The position numbers and the translations under genes were made by a program. Source: Aquirufa beregesia (lineage in GTDB: Bacteria > Bacteroidota > Bacteroidia > Cytophagales > Spirosomataceae). From it: DNA of 64,000 nucleotides. Below, one piece after another: positions 1 to 9,513 of this stretch. The number at the start of each line of letters is the position of its first letter. Positions within the stretch are counted from its first letter, which is position 1. The stretch is from positions 115,957 to 179,956 of the forward strand of contig NZ_SEWW01000007.1 of the NCBI RefSeq assembly GCF_011090385.1, read 5' to 3'. Below the pieces are notes generated by a model. It worked only from the letters and a program-made list of their open reading frames with translations, ran no database searches and had not been told where the DNA came from.

Positions 1-187
1 GGATAACATTAAAGCCATTAAGAAGACCACTCTGCTTACGTAGAAATTTGTTTTCATTTAGTAAAAGATTTGAGTGAAAATTTGATTTTGTCGATAAAAA
101 ATAGCCTTTTATCCACTTAATCGCCTGCAAGTTAGGCCATACAAATTAAAGATTAGCACATATAGCTAAAAAATTTTCACTTATTTG
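1..187. other. Upstream intergenic DNA, no supported gene
   Basis: AT-rich stretch before adk. A short open frame ending in TAG at 41-43 could be the tail of a gene that begins before the window, but 13 codons without a recognisable motif cannot support that. No tRNA-like or repeat structure seen. Confidence 0.4.
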
Positions 188-234
188 ATATACCTTTCTT
201 GAACTCAGTAACTTATATAAGAAAGGTATATTTT
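188..234 (+). terminator. Hairpin, likely terminator upstream of adk
   Basis: Perfect 13-bp inverted repeat, arms 188-200 (atatacctttctt) and 219-231, with an 18-nt loop and a short T run to 234. It probably ends transcription from the gene left of the window and insulates adk. The long loop and short T run lower confidence. Confidence 0.5.
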
Positions 235-266
235 AGATAAAGGTGGTTTTATCCTTTGGCATTGAT

Positions 267-274
267 TACCTTTG
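267..274 (+). promoter_or_regulatory. -7 element for adk-obgE
   Basis: TACCTTTG matches the Bacteroidota -7 consensus TAnnTTTG exactly. No TTTG lies at the expected -33 spacing. Transcription starting near 280 would exclude the in-frame start at 256 and favours the adk start at 322. Confidence 0.45.
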
Positions 275-321
275 TCCTTCAATTTTTATTCTTGTTTAAC
301 AGTCAACCATTTACATTTTTT

Positions 322-891
322 ATGTTAAATCTTGTACTATTTGGGCCTCCAGGGGCTGGAAAAGGAACTCAGTCAGCCAAATTGATTGAAAAATATGGTT
401 TAATTCATTTATCCACAGGAGATTTATTACGGGCTGAAATTACCGCTGGTACTGATTTAGGTCTTGAAGCAAAAAAATTAATGGATCAAGGAATTCTCGT
501 TCCAGATTCTGTGGTGATCGGAATGATTGAGAATAAATTGAATGAAAATAAAGGGGCTGCCGGATTTATTTTCGATGGTTTCCCTAGAACGGTAGCTCAA
601 GCTGAAGCTTTGGATACTTTATTAGAAGGTCATCAATTATCCATCAAGCACATGATTTCCTTGGAAGTAAACCAAGAGGAATTGACGCAACGTTTATTAG
701 AACGCGGAAAGACTTCGGGAAGACCCGATGATCAAAACGAAGATCTAATTCGTAAAAGAGTACAAGAATATGGAGAAAAGACGGCTCCAGTTGCCGGATA
801 CTACGCTTCCCAAGGAAAATTCCAAGGAATTGATGGTATAGGTGAAATAGAAGAAATATTTGGACAAATTGTCCGCATCATTGAAGGTTAA
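322..891 (+). CDS. adk: Adenylate kinase
   Basis: Interconverts ATP + AMP and 2 ADP in the cytosol. The 189-residue protein has the P-loop GPPGAGKGT at residues 8-16, then the AMP-binding LSTGDLLR segment, FIFDGFPRT, and the SGRPDD lid segment. It lacks the zinc-finger lid insertion, so it is the short-lid form usual in Bacteroidota. The frame is open back to 256, but that extension is hydrophobic and unlike the family, which starts just before the P-loop; ATG at 322 is therefore chosen. obgE follows after 19 nt, so the two are probably cotranscribed. Confidence 0.96.
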   Translation: MLNLVLFGPPGAGKGTQSAKLIEKYGLIHLSTGDLLRAEITAGTDLGLEAKKLMDQGILVPDSVVIGMIENKLNENKGAAGFIFDGFPRTVAQAEALDTLLEGHQLSIKHMISLEVNQEELTQRLLERGKTSGRPDDQNEDLIRKRVQEYGEKTAPVAGYYASQGKFQGIDGIGEIEEIFGQIVRIIEG

Positions 892-910
892 TAACCTTGT
901 ATCATACCTT

Positions 911-1999
911 ATGACATCCAATTTTATAGATTACGTAAAGATAAACGTCCGCTCCGGTAGAGGAGGATTTGGATCGTCCCATTTTCGCCGTGAAAAACAC
1001 GTGCCTAAAGGAGGACCCGATGGAGGAGATGGCGGAAGAGGTGGACATATCTATTTGGTTGGTAATTCTCAACTTTGGACTTTACTTCATCTGAAATACC
1101 AAAAACACATTATCGCAGATAATGGCAAAGGTGGAGAAGGTGGAAGAAGATCTGGGGCCGAAGGCGAAGATATTTACATCGAAGTTCCACTTGGAACCAT
1201 CGTAAAAGATGCTGAAAGCAACGAGTTTTTAGCAGAAGTGACTGAAGAAGGACAAAAGATATTATTACTTCCAGGGGGAAGAGGAGGCATGGGTAATACC
1301 CATTTTAAATCTTCTACTAATCAATCCCCTCGCCATGCTCAACCCGGAGAGGAAGGGCTGGATCGCTGGGTCATCATGGAATTAAAAGTATTAGCCGATG
1401 TTGGTTTAGTAGGTTTCCCCAATGCAGGTAAATCCACATTACTTTCAGTTCTATCAGCCGCCAAACCTGAAATTGCCGATTATCCATTTACTACATTAGT
1501 TCCTAATCTAGGCGTGGTTGCTTACCGCGATTATAAATCTTTTGTGGTAGCCGATATTCCTGGTATCATCGAAGGAGCTTCCGAAGGTAAAGGTTTAGGT
1601 TTACGTTTTTTACGTCATATTGAACGAAATTCAATCTTATGTTTTTTAATTCCTTCCGATGCCAAAGAATGGGGTAAAGAATACGAGATTCTTTTGGGAG
1701 AATTAGAGAAATATAATCCAGAACTACTTCAAAAACAGCGTGTTTTGGTCGTTTCCAAGATAGATATTTCGATTCCAGAAATGCAGGAAGAAATTAGAGC
1801 TACTTTGCCTTCAGATTTGCCAGTGGTATTCATCTCTTCCATAACTCAGGAAGGTATTCAAGAATTGAAAGATGTACTTTGGAAAACCTTACAAGAAGAA
1901 AATGCGAAGTTTCAAGCAGAATCCTTAGTAGCTAAATCTACTCAAGAGGAAAATGATTTACCTTTATTGGAAGAAGACAGGCCTTTATTGGAAGATTAA
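911..1999 (+). CDS. obgE: Obg family GTPase, ribosome-associated
   Basis: GTPase of 50S assembly and stress control. Residues 1 to about 160 form the glycine-rich Obg fold ([24 protein letters not shown]). The G domain follows: G1 GFPNAGKST at 168-176, G3 DIPG at 215-218, and G4 as SKID at about 282-285 instead of NKxD. The acidic tail ends in [14 protein letters not shown] at 911 gives the family N-terminus; the frame is open upstream to 860, inside adk. Its stop codon overlaps that of the convergent reductase gene by three bases, leaving no room for a separate terminator. Confidence 0.96.
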   Translation: MTSNFIDYVKINVRSGRGGFGSSHFRREKHVPKGGPDGGDGGRGGHIYLVGNSQLWTLLHLKYQKHIIADNGKGGEGGRRSGAEGEDIYIEVPLGTIVKDAESNEFLAEVTEEGQKILLLPGGRGGMGNTHFKSSTNQSPRHAQPGEEGLDRWVIMELKVLADVGLVGFPNAGKSTLLSVLSAAKPEIADYPFTTLVPNLGVVAYRDYKSFVVADIPGIIEGASEGKGLGLRFLRHIERNSILCFLIPSDAKEWGKEYEILLGELEKYNPELLQKQRVLVVSKIDISIPEMQEEIRATLPSDLPVVFISSITQEGIQELKDVLWKTLQEENAKFQAESLVAKSTQEENDLPLLEEDRPLLED

Positions 2000-2901
2000 G
2001 CGCGAATTTGTTCCGCTACGATAGCAATTCCCTCATCAAAACTCCTAGGCTGATATCCTAGGAGTTTTTTTGCCTTGTCCAAAATAAATCCCGTTCTAGG
2101 AGGTCTTTTGGCCGCTTGTTGAAATGTAGAAGAATCGGCCTTTTTTATTAAATCTAAGGGAAGCTGGAAGAAATTAGCCGTTTTGATAGCCATTTCATAA
2201 GGGGTTAAGAAATCAGAACCTGAAATATTAAATATACCCTCTGCTTCTTTTTGGGCAATTAACCAGCAGCCAATCGCTAAATCTTCGGCCAGGGTAGGGG
2301 TTCGGAATTGATCCGTAACGACTTGGATGGATTTACCTTCTTCTAAAGATTTTTTCACCCATAAAATAATGTTGGTACGGCTCATATCTTGAACAATACC
2401 AAAAACAAGGACCGTTCTAGCAATCGCCCAGCGAATGGAAGATTCCTGAAGCAATTTTTCTGCGGCTAGTTTACTTTCTCCATAAATGGAAATAGGATGC
2501 GGTTGTGCTTCTTCATCATATGGGCCAGCAGCTCCGTCAAAAATGAAGTCAGTAGATAAATGACACATAAACGTGTCATGCGCTTCACAGGCTTGGATTA
2601 AATAATGGACAGCTGTGACATTCAATAGTTCACAACCTGCTGGATCCACTTCACAGGTGTCTACATTCGTCATGGCCGCCGTATGAATTAATACGTCAGG
2701 TTGGTATTCCTGAAAGACTTCCATTACCTCTTTTTCTTGGGTTATATCCAAGGATACATAGGTGTAGCCTGAATTTGACACAAGACGATTGGGGCCTTTA
2801 GCTGTTGCTATTAAGTCAATGTCTGCCTGCTTGACGAGCAATTGGACTAATTTTTGACCTAATAAGCCATTGGAACCAGTAATTAAAATTCTCTTTTTCA
2901 T
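1996..2901 (-). CDS. RmlD-like SDR sugar-nucleotide reductase
   Basis: Extended short-chain dehydrogenase of the dTDP-4-dehydrorhamnose reductase family, 301 residues. The NAD(P)-binding GSNGLLG lies at residues 9-15, STDFIFDG at about 116-123, and the catalytic pair Y140/K144 in YGESK. No rmlABC genes are adjacent, so a role in dTDP-rhamnose synthesis is not shown; other sugar-nucleotide substrates are possible. ATG at 2901 is preferred over an upstream ATG at 2916 because it places the Rossmann motif at the usual distance. It lies 17 nt after hemC in the same direction and is probably the last gene of the glmU-like/holB/hemC run. Confidence 0.85.
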   Translation of the reverse strand: MKKRILITGSNGLLGQKLVQLLVKQADIDLIATAKGPNRLVSNSGYTYVSLDITQEKEVMEVFQEYQPDVLIHTAAMTNVDTCEVDPAGCELLNVTAVHYLIQACEAHDTFMCHLSTDFIFDGAAGPYDEEAQPHPISIYGESKLAAEKLLQESSIRWAIARTVLVFGIVQDMSRTNIILWVKKSLEEGKSIQVVTDQFRTPTLAEDLAIGCWLIAQKEAEGIFNISGSDFLTPYEMAIKTANFFQLPLDLIKKADSSTFQQAAKRPPRTGFILDKAKKLLGYQPRSFDEGIAIVAEQIRA

Positions 2902-2918
2902 GCGAAATTTCAACAAGA

Positions 2919-3845
2919 TTATGGATTTAACTCTGCCCTAATGGCTTGTAGGATTTTTCTAGCACCCGAATTTACCAAATCTCTTGCTAAATGTTCGCCT
3001 AAAATTTGAGGATGAGTACCAATTTGCGTGAATTCTATTTTTTGTTGACCATTTAAACTTAGCACTCCGCCCGTTAAGTGGAGCGAATTCTCATGTAAAA
3101 TAGCATGTCCATATACAGGAACACTACAGCCGCCCTCTAATTGAAATAATAGACTTCTTTCGGCCAACAGGCATTTTTCCGTGTCTACATGATTACATGC
3201 GGCCCTAATTTGTTCTTTGAGGCTGGGATTCAAATTAACGGCACACTGAATGGCTACAGAGCCTTGTCCTACCGCAGGAACAAATTCAGAGATAGCTAAA
3301 TGTTGCGTGATATACGCACTCATATCCATGCGATGAACCCCTGCATAAGCGAGCAGCATAGCATCACAAGTGCCTAGCTTCAATTTTTCTAAGCGCGTTT
3401 GTAAATTGCCTCGCATTTCCACCGCCTCATGTTGCGGATAGAAATGCTGTAAAAATGCTCTTCTTCGAGTAGAAGAAGTACCAATTTTTAATTTTTTATC
3501 TGTTTGTAAATGAAGACTAGGGTCTAAACTAAGCACCACATCATGTGCCGCTTCTCTTTCCGTGTAGGCTATTAATTCTAAATCTTCGGGTAGAAGAGAG
3601 GGTAAGTCTTTGGCGGAATGTTGGGCAATATCAATTTCCCCCTGTCGGAGCATGATCTCTAGCTCTTCCGTAAAAACACCTTTAGAGCCTATTTTGGATA
3701 AGGAACGATCTAAGACTTGGTCACCTTTGGTACTGATGGCCATCAGTTCATAGCTAAATCCAGCCTTCTCTAATAAATGACCAATATGATTTGCTTGCCA
3801 AAGAGCTAATGCTGAATTTCGGGTTCCAATTCTAATATGCTGCAT
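2919..3845 (-). CDS. hemC: Porphobilinogen deaminase (hydroxymethylbilane synthase)
   Basis: Condenses four porphobilinogen units into hydroxymethylbilane in tetrapyrrole synthesis. 308 residues with IRIGTRNSALALWQA at the N-terminus, the IGTSSTRRRA and MRGNLQTRL substrate-binding segments, and EGGCSVPVYGHA with C240 as the likely attachment site of the dipyrromethane cofactor. The start lies 2 nt after holB, so translation is probably coupled. No other heme genes are nearby. Confidence 0.95.
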   Translation of the reverse strand: MQHIRIGTRNSALALWQANHIGHLLEKAGFSYELMAISTKGDQVLDRSLSKIGSKGVFTEELEIMLRQGEIDIAQHSAKDLPSLLPEDLELIAYTEREAAHDVVLSLDPSLHLQTDKKLKIGTSSTRRRAFLQHFYPQHEAVEMRGNLQTRLEKLKLGTCDAMLLAYAGVHRMDMSAYITQHLAISEFVPAVGQGSVAIQCAVNLNPSLKEQIRAACNHVDTEKCLLAERSLLFQLEGGCSVPVYGHAILHENSLHLTGGVLSLNGQQKIEFTQIGTHPQILGEHLARDLVNSGARKILQAIRAELNP

Positions 3846-3847
3846 GA

Positions 3848-4981
3848 TTAGGCGTTTTTTTGTGCATGATATATGCGAACAAATTGTAAGGATAAGTCCA
3901 AATGAACCATTTTGGCTCTAGCGTTTCTTTCCAAATGGTAGTGAACATCCGAAACTTTATTGGACATCTGTTCTATTTTTTTTTGACTTAAGGTCTTGGA
4001 AAAATTATCGATGAATTTCTTTTCCTTTTCTAGTGATTTTATCAACTGAGGCGTCTCAGATATTTGGTATAAACATTGCCTAAGTACATGTAGGCTATAT
4101 TCCAATAAGCCTTTTTGGTCTTCTTTGGCAAACCCGTCAAACTGATCCGCTAAAATGACCAATTTACTTAAGTTTTTGGAATACACCGCTCGCATCCATT
4201 CCGCAAACCAGGTAGATGTGCTTAGGTTCTCTGTTTTTGACTTTTCTAATGCCCAAGAAATGTTCCCTTCTGCACTTTGGGCTAGTTGTAATGCTTTTTC
4301 CGAGTCAATAGCGGATTGTTTTACTAAAAAATCGGCCAATACATGTTCTTCCACCGATGGGATTTTTACTCGTTGGGTTCTAGATAGGATGGTGGCGAGT
4401 AATTTTTGGGGCTCAGAACAAACCAGCAAAAACAAGGTAGTCGATGGAGGTTCTTCCAATGTTTTTAATAAGGCATTTCCAGAAGAGGCATTTAAAGATT
4501 CTGGATTCCATAAAATAACGACCTTAAATGGAGCCTCAAATGGCTTTAAGCTAATTTTGGGAATTAATTTTCGGGTTTCTTCCACAGGGAAATTGCCTTG
4601 TTTATTTCCTTCTGCTCCCAAATAAACGAGCCACTCGGGTAAAGTTCGATACGTTGACTCGGCTATGAAATTTCTCCACTCCGGTAGAAAGATATCAGAT
4701 TCGGGCTCTTTTACTTTTTTAGTAACAATGGTAGGAAATAAAAACACCAAATCGGGATGAACCGCTCTTTTCATTTTTTGACAACTCGCGCATTCTCCAC
4801 AGGCATCATCCCCTTGTCGATTCGTACAGAATAAATACGTGGTAAATGCTAAGGCCAAGGCTAATTGTGGACCTCCATATGGACCATGAAACAATTGAGC
4901 ATGCGCAATGTGCTTATTTTGCACGGCTGCACTCAATGTTTTTTTGATATCAAATAAGCCCGGAATATCCTTAAAAAGCAT
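3848..4981 (-). CDS. holB: DNA polymerase III delta-prime-like clamp-loader subunit
   Basis: AAA+ clamp-loader subunit, 377 residues. The P-loop is degenerate (GPYGGPQLALA, without the GKT lysine), as expected for delta-prime, which does not hydrolyse ATP. A cysteine cluster with CGECASC follows at about residues 60-68, and LLKTLEEPPSTTLFLL and SRTQRVKIPS are typical sensor-region segments. It sits between the GlmU-like gene and hemC on the same strand. Confidence 0.87.
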   Translation of the reverse strand: MLFKDIPGLFDIKKTLSAAVQNKHIAHAQLFHGPYGGPQLALALAFTTYLFCTNRQGDDACGECASCQKMKRAVHPDLVFLFPTIVTKKVKEPESDIFLPEWRNFIAESTYRTLPEWLVYLGAEGNKQGNFPVEETRKLIPKISLKPFEAPFKVVILWNPESLNASSGNALLKTLEEPPSTTLFLLVCSEPQKLLATILSRTQRVKIPSVEEHVLADFLVKQSAIDSEKALQLAQSAEGNISWALEKSKTENLSTSTWFAEWMRAVYSKNLSKLVILADQFDGFAKEDQKGLLEYSLHVLRQCLYQISETPQLIKSLEKEKKFIDNFSKTLSQKKIEQMSNKVSDVHYHLERNARAKMVHLDLSLQFVRIYHAQKNA

Positions 4982-5008
4982 GCCTTTTGGAATGAGTAAA
5001 CGAAAAGG

Positions 5009-6139
5009 CTAAGTTCGGAAAGAAGCCTCCTCTTTCCAAATTTCTTCCATGACCTGAGCTAGATTTTCAGGAATTGCTTGCTGTTTTAAGCTAATCCATT
5101 GGCTAGCTACTTGTTTCGCCTTTTCCATTTGATAAGTTTGAACCTTTGGATATTCTCCCCAAGTGAAAGAAGGAATGAATTTGGGTAAGAAACCCTGACT
5201 ACTAATATTCGTATGGCAACCGATGACACTCCCAGTATTGAATTTACTATGAATACCTGTCGTCACAAAATCCCCCATGATGAGACCTAATGCCTTTAAA
5301 CCCGTATTCCGTTGTTTACTTTGGCTATAATCAAAGATAGAAACGGGCTTTAAGTCGTTTTTTATATTGGAGTTGCTGGTAAGTGCTCCCATGTTGACAT
5401 ATGAACCGATGACAGAACTTCCAATATATCCTTCGTGTGCTTTATTGCTGTAAGGAAAAAAGATGGAATGATTGATTTCCCCACCTACTTTGCAGCCAGG
5501 GCCTATGGTAGTGTTGGGTCTAATTTTTGCTCCCAGATTGGTGGATGAGCCTTTCAAAAAGGCTGCGGGCCCTTGTATGATGGTTCCCATTTGCAGGTTG
5601 ACCTCTTCTCCTATATAGATAGGTCCTTGGCTGGCATCCAACATACATCCTTTCAATTGGGCGCTTGGATGTATATAGCAATTGGTTGGGGCTAATATGA
5701 TATTCCCTAAAGCTTGGTATTTCTCAATATCAAAAGGTGCAGGCTGTATTTCATGACGTAGGACTGCGGCTTGATGTACTAATAGATCTTCTGGATGCTG
5801 AATCCATTGAGCCTTACCTATGTATTCAATTTTGTTTTTAGCCAAAGAAAGAGGGGTTTGATGTTGGCCTTGTTCAGTGGTGAAGGCGAGCACTTGATTT
5901 CCTTGAACTAAGACGGAATTTGGATTTAACTGACGGATGGCTTGGGTAATGTCGGCATCCGGGATTAAGGAGCCTAATATTGACATTTGAGCAGAAGGAT
6001 GAGGTAGGGGATAAGCCTTCCATTTATCCTGTATCGTGCTGGTGCCTAGCCACAACTGATCTAAAGATCGATAGTAGCTTAGGGGTCTCATTGCTTGAAC
6101 AAGGAGAGGGTCATTAAAGAAGTTGACGTTTTCCAGCAT
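5009..6139 (-). CDS. GlmU-like sugar nucleotidyltransferase / acyltransferase
   Basis: Resembles the alternative GlmU family of Bacteroidota, thought to supply UDP-GlcNAc. The N-terminal part (about 1-150) is a poorly conserved nucleotidyltransferase region with RPLSYYRS. The C-terminal part is a left-handed beta-helix with many hexapeptide turns (IYIGEEVNLQMGTIIQGPA, SNLGAKI, GSSVIGSYVNMGALTSNSNI). ATG at 6139 is chosen over 6154 because a -7 element at 6144-6151 would place 6154 upstream of the transcript start. First gene of the leftward run. Assignment rests on fold and length, not on a verified catalytic set. Confidence 0.72.
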   Translation of the reverse strand: MLENVNFFNDPLLVQAMRPLSYYRSLDQLWLGTSTIQDKWKAYPLPHPSAQMSILGSLIPDADITQAIRQLNPNSVLVQGNQVLAFTTEQGQHQTPLSLAKNKIEYIGKAQWIQHPEDLLVHQAAVLRHEIQPAPFDIEKYQALGNIILAPTNCYIHPSAQLKGCMLDASQGPIYIGEEVNLQMGTIIQGPAAFLKGSSTNLGAKIRPNTTIGPGCKVGGEINHSIFFPYSNKAHEGYIGSSVIGSYVNMGALTSNSNIKNDLKPVSIFDYSQSKQRNTGLKALGLIMGDFVTTGIHSKFNTGSVIGCHTNISSQGFLPKFIPSFTWGEYPKVQTYQMEKAKQVASQWISLKQQAIPENLAQVMEEIWKEEASFRT

Positions 6140-6143
6140 GAGG

Positions 6144-6151
6144 CAAAAATA
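6144..6151 (-). promoter_or_regulatory. -7 element upstream of glmU-like gene
   Basis: On the minus strand this reads TATTTTTG, an exact TAnnTTTG. It lies between the rpmE2 terminator and the GlmU-like start and would give a very short or absent leader. No TTTG at the -33 position. Confidence 0.4.
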
Positions 6152-6154
6152 CAA

Positions 6155-6188
6155 TAAAAAAGCCTCCTTGAAATAAGTTCGAGGAGGC
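6155..6188 (-). terminator. Intrinsic terminator of rpmE2
   Basis: Arms 6182-6188 and 6162-6168 (GCCTCCT/AGGAGGC) with a 13-nt loop, followed on the minus strand by six T. It lies 24 nt after the rpmE2 stop. Confidence 0.8.
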
Positions 6189-6211
6189 CAAGGTAATGTT
6201 TTTTGTTTGGA

Positions 6212-6457
6212 TTAGTTTTTCTGAGCGTAACGCTTGTTGAATTTATCCACACGACCAGTAGTATCTAATAACACATTTTTACCTGTGTAAAAAGGGTGTG
6301 ATTGAGAAGAAACCTCAATTTTAAATACTGGGTAAGTAGCTCCTTCGAATTCAGTTGTTTCTGTTGTATTAACGCAAGAACGAGTTATAAACTTGTAATC
6401 TGCTGATAAATCGTGAAATACAACCTCTTTGTATTCTGGGTGAATGTCTTTTTTCAT
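6212..6457 (-). CDS. rpmE2: 50S ribosomal protein L31 type B
   Basis: 81-residue L31 of the type B form: MKKDIHPEYKEVVFHDLSAD at the N-terminus, then SCVNT, SSQSHPFYTGK and VDKFNKRYAQK at the end. The zinc CxxC pair of type A is absent; only one cysteine remains, so the form does not bind zinc in the usual way. The frame is open for another 43 codons upstream, but a good promoter lies inside that extension, which fixes the start at 6457. Confidence 0.96.
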   Translation of the reverse strand: MKKDIHPEYKEVVFHDLSADYKFITRSCVNTTETTEFEGATYPVFKIEVSSQSHPFYTGKNVLLDTTGRVDKFNKRYAQKN

Positions 6458-6541
6458 GTTGGGTAGTAAAGTGACGATTCCCTGCCGTCTTGTTGTTTTA
6501 TAAAGAAACCTATGGGATGCAGGTTTACGTAATTCGGGATG

Positions 6542-6572
6542 CAAAATTAAAGATTTAATAAGGAAATCCAAA
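6542..6572 (-). promoter_or_regulatory. Bacteroidota promoter for rpmE2
   Basis: Minus strand: TTTG (6572-6569), 19-nt spacer, TAATTTTG (6549-6542). Both boxes match the TTTG / TAnnTTTG consensus exactly. Predicts a leader of about 80 nt before the rpmE2 start. Confidence 0.72.
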
Positions 6573-6749
6573 AAAATGCATAACAATTTTTCAGGGTTTT
6601 TGCCAATAATTGAGAGCTTAAAAAAATCTTAAAAAATATTTTCTGGTACTTTTCAAAGACGCAGATGTCGTAACGAATTGACATGAGGTTAATTGAATGT
6701 TGTATTTCAAATAAGCCTTATTTTTTTATTTTTTTTGGAGAAAAAATAG
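6573..6749. other. Intergenic DNA between rpmE2 and nrdA promoters
   Basis: AT-rich and non-coding, with long T and A runs around 6616-6640 and 6718-6746. No gene or clear structure seen. Confidence 0.4.
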
Positions 6750-6781
6750 TTTGCAAGCGGTGTTCTTTTTTTCTAATTTTA
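6750..6781 (+). promoter_or_regulatory. Probable nrdA promoter
   Basis: TTTG (6750-6753), 20-nt spacer, TAATTTTA (6774-6781), seven of eight matches to TAnnTTTG. It would start transcription near 6788 and leave a leader of almost 190 nt before nrdA. Confidence 0.45.
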
Positions 6782-6789
6782 CGTAGTGC

Positions 6790-6975
6790 CCAACCCCCCA
6801 AGGAGTATGCAATCCTTGGATGAAGTTAAAGCTTAAAACAAAACCGCCAACCATTTTTCAAGTGATATTTGCTTGAATGTTTTAGATAAGAAATTTTCTA
6901 GAATGGGAATCTTTTGTGCTTTAACAAGGTTGTAACTTGAATTATATAGACGCTAATTTTTCTAATATATAAAGT
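6790..6975 (+). promoter_or_regulatory. Long untranslated leader of nrdA with small hairpin
   Basis: Stretch of about 190 nt between the inferred transcription start and nrdA. A 7-bp hairpin CCAAGGA/TCCTTGG (6798-6804 and 6813-6819) is preceded by a run of C. No open frame of note. I do not recognise a known riboswitch, and a second promoter closer to the gene is not excluded. Confidence 0.3.
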
Positions 6976-9423
6976 ATGTACGTAATTAAAAGAGACGGTC
7001 GACGTGAATCTGTTAAGTTCGATAAAATCACAGCAAGAATTGAGAAGCTTTGCTATAGCTTGGATCCCTTTTTTGTTCAGCCTCTAGAGGTTGCTAGAAA
7101 AGTGATTACAGGGCTTTACGACGGGGTTAAGACCACGGAGTTGGATAACCTAGCAGCTGAGACAGCGGCTTCGTTAACCACCAAGCACCCTGACTATGCT
7201 GTTCTGGCAGCACGTATCGCTATCTCTAACCTACACAAGAACACATTGAAGTCCTTTTCAGCTACGATGAAGCGCTTGTATACGTATGTAGATCCGAAAA
7301 CGGGACAAAACGCAGCACTTCTTTCTAAGGAAATCTATGATATCATTAAGAAGAACGCAGTGGAGTTGGATGAAGCCATTATCTATGACCGCGATTTCGG
7401 TTATGATTATTTTGGTTTCAAAACATTAGAGAAATCTTATCTATTAAAATTAGAAGGGCAAATCGCTGAGCGTCCTCAGCACATGTTGATGCGTGTAGCT
7501 GTAGGTATCCACGGTGCGGATATTGCTGCTGCTATTGATACATATAATTTATTGTCGGAGCGCTGGTTTACTCACGCTACTCCAACCTTGTTTAATGCAG
7601 GTACTCCAAAGCCTCAAATGTCTTCGTGCTTCTTGTTGACAATGCAAGATGATTCCATCGAAGGGATTTATGATACCTTGAAGCAAACGGCTAAGATTTC
7701 GCAATCTGCTGGTGGAATAGGTTTAAGTATCCATAATATTCGCGCCACAGGATCTTACATCAAGGGAACCAATGGTACATCCAATGGTATTATCCCTATG
7801 TTGCGTGTATTTAATGATACAGCACGTTATGTAGATCAAGGAGGAGGAAAGCGTAAGGGATCATTTGCGATATATCTAGAGCCTTGGCATGCCGATGTGT
7901 TTGACTTTTTAGAATTGAAGAAAAATCACGGTAAAGAAGAAATGCGTGCGAGGGATTTATTCTATGCGCTATGGATTCCTGACTTATTCATGAAACGTGT
8001 AGAGGAAAATGCCGAATGGTCATTATTCTGCCCTCATGAGTGCCCAGGACTTTCTGATGCCTACGGTGAAGAATTTGAAGCTTTGTATGAAAAATATGAA
8101 TTGGCTGGAAAAGCTAGTCAAGTAGTGAAAGCTCAAGAATTGTGGTTTAAAGTATTGGAGTCACAAACAGAGACAGGTACACCATACATGTTGTACAAAG
8201 ATGCCGCCAATAAAAAATCAAATCAAAAGAATTTAGGTACCATCAAGTCGTCTAACTTATGTACAGAAATCATGGAGTATACCTCCAAAGATGAGGTAGC
8301 TGTATGTAACTTAGCTTCTTTGGCATTGCCTAAGTACGTTCGTATGAACGAGCATGGTGCATTGGCTTTTGATCACGATAAATTATATGAAGTAACCAAG
8401 GCAGCAACTCGCAATCTAAATAAGATTATCGATGTGAACTATTACCCAGTACCGGAAGCAAGAAATTCTAACTTGCGCCACCGTCCTATTGGATTAGGGG
8501 TACAAGGCTTGGCCGATGTTTTCATCATGTTGCGTATGCCATTTGAGTCAGAAGCAGCCAAACAATTGAATAAGGATATCTTTGAAACGATTTACTACGC
8601 ATCCATGGAAGCATCGATGGAGCTAGCGAAAGTAGAAGGGCCCTATTCTACTTGGGAAGGTTCTCCTATCTCCAAAGGTATTTTCCAATTCGATATGTGG
8701 GGAGTAACACCAGAATCAGGTCGTTGGGACTGGGAAGCACTTCGCCAATTGGTGGTTGAAAATGGAGTTCGTAACTCTTTGTTAGTGGCTCCTATGCCAA
8801 CGGCTTCTACTAGCCAGATTTTAGGAAACAATGAGTGTTTCGAACCATATACATCGAATATTTATGCACGTCGTGTGTTATCGGGAGAGTTCGCTGTCGT
8901 GAATAAACACTTATTAAAAGATTTAATCAAATTGGGATTGTGGAATGAGAGTATGAAGAACAAGTTAATCTCTGCGAATGGCTCGGTTCAAAATATTCCT
9001 GAAATTCCTCAAGACTTAAAAGAGTTATACAAAACCGTTTGGGAGATTAAGCAAAAAACTATTTTAGAAATGGCCGCTGACCGCGGAGCTTATATTTGCC
9101 AATCACAAAGTTTGAACATTCACATTCAAGATGTCAACTTTGGTAAGTTAACATCCATGCACTTCCACGCTTGGAAGCTTGGTTTGAAAACAGGTATGTA
9201 TTACCTACGTACTAAAGCTGCTGCCGATGCCATTAAATTCACCATCGAAAAACAAGCAGAAGTGGCAATTGAACAAACAAATAATGTGCATGAATCAGAA
9301 ATGCAGTATGCGAGACAGCAAGCCGCATCTGCTGCTTCATTCACCGAAGCAGAATCGCAAAATAGAGCCGATATGACTTGTTCTTTAGATAATCCTGAAG
9401 CATGTGAGGCCTGTGGTTCTTAA
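6976..9423 (+). CDS. nrdA: Class I ribonucleotide reductase, large (alpha) subunit
   Basis: Reduces ribonucleoside diphosphates to deoxy forms. 815 residues: an N-terminal ATP cone ([18 protein letters not shown]) for allosteric control; C218 in SSCF and C429 as probable redox partner and radical cysteine; the N427-x-C429-x-E431 triad in [21 protein letters not shown]; and the C-terminal redox pair C810/C813 in CEACGS. All catalytic positions appear intact. The radical-generating partner nrdB is not adjacent. A strong terminator follows, so the gene seems monocistronic. Confidence 0.96.
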   Translation: MYVIKRDGRRESVKFDKITARIEKLCYSLDPFFVQPLEVARKVITGLYDGVKTTELDNLAAETAASLTTKHPDYAVLAARIAISNLHKNTLKSFSATMKRLYTYVDPKTGQNAALLSKEIYDIIKKNAVELDEAIIYDRDFGYDYFGFKTLEKSYLLKLEGQIAERPQHMLMRVAVGIHGADIAAAIDTYNLLSERWFTHATPTLFNAGTPKPQMSSCFLLTMQDDSIEGIYDTLKQTAKISQSAGGIGLSIHNIRATGSYIKGTNGTSNGIIPMLRVFNDTARYVDQGGGKRKGSFAIYLEPWHADVFDFLELKKNHGKEEMRARDLFYALWIPDLFMKRVEENAEWSLFCPHECPGLSDAYGEEFEALYEKYELAGKASQVVKAQELWFKVLESQTETGTPYMLYKDAANKKSNQKNLGTIKSSNLCTEIMEYTSKDEVAVCNLASLALPKYVRMNEHGALAFDHDKLYEVTKAATRNLNKIIDVNYYPVPEARNSNLRHRPIGLGVQGLADVFIMLRMPFESEAAKQLNKDIFETIYYASMEASMELAKVEGPYSTWEGSPISKGIFQFDMWGVTPESGRWDWEALRQLVVENGVRNSLLVAPMPTASTSQILGNNECFEPYTSNIYARRVLSGEFAVVNKHLLKDLIKLGLWNESMKNKLISANGSVQNIPEIPQDLKELYKTVWEIKQKTILEMAADRGAYICQSQSLNIHIQDVNFGKLTSMHFHAWKLGLKTGMYYLRTKAAADAIKFTIEKQAEVAIEQTNNVHESEMQYARQQAASAASFTEAESQNRADMTCSLDNPEACEACGS

Positions 9424-9456
9424 TCAAAAGCTGTTATTCAGTTTCAAATGGTGTGT

Positions 9457-9489
9457 AAAATCACTTGATGGTAACATCAAGTGATTTTT
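9457..9489 (+). terminator. Intrinsic terminator after nrdA
   Basis: Perfect 14-bp stem, arms 9457-9470 and 9475-9488 around a GTAA loop, ending in five T. Only 25 nt before the next gene. Confidence 0.87.
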
Positions 9490-9513
9490 ATGTTTTCCAG
9501 CTAAACGTGTTCG

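Noticed and set aside
1..43. C-terminal fragment of an upstream gene
   Set aside because: Thirteen codons before a TAG with no recognisable sequence.
4155..4625. 156-codon frame opposite holB
   Set aside because: Shadow of a well-supported gene; no motif.
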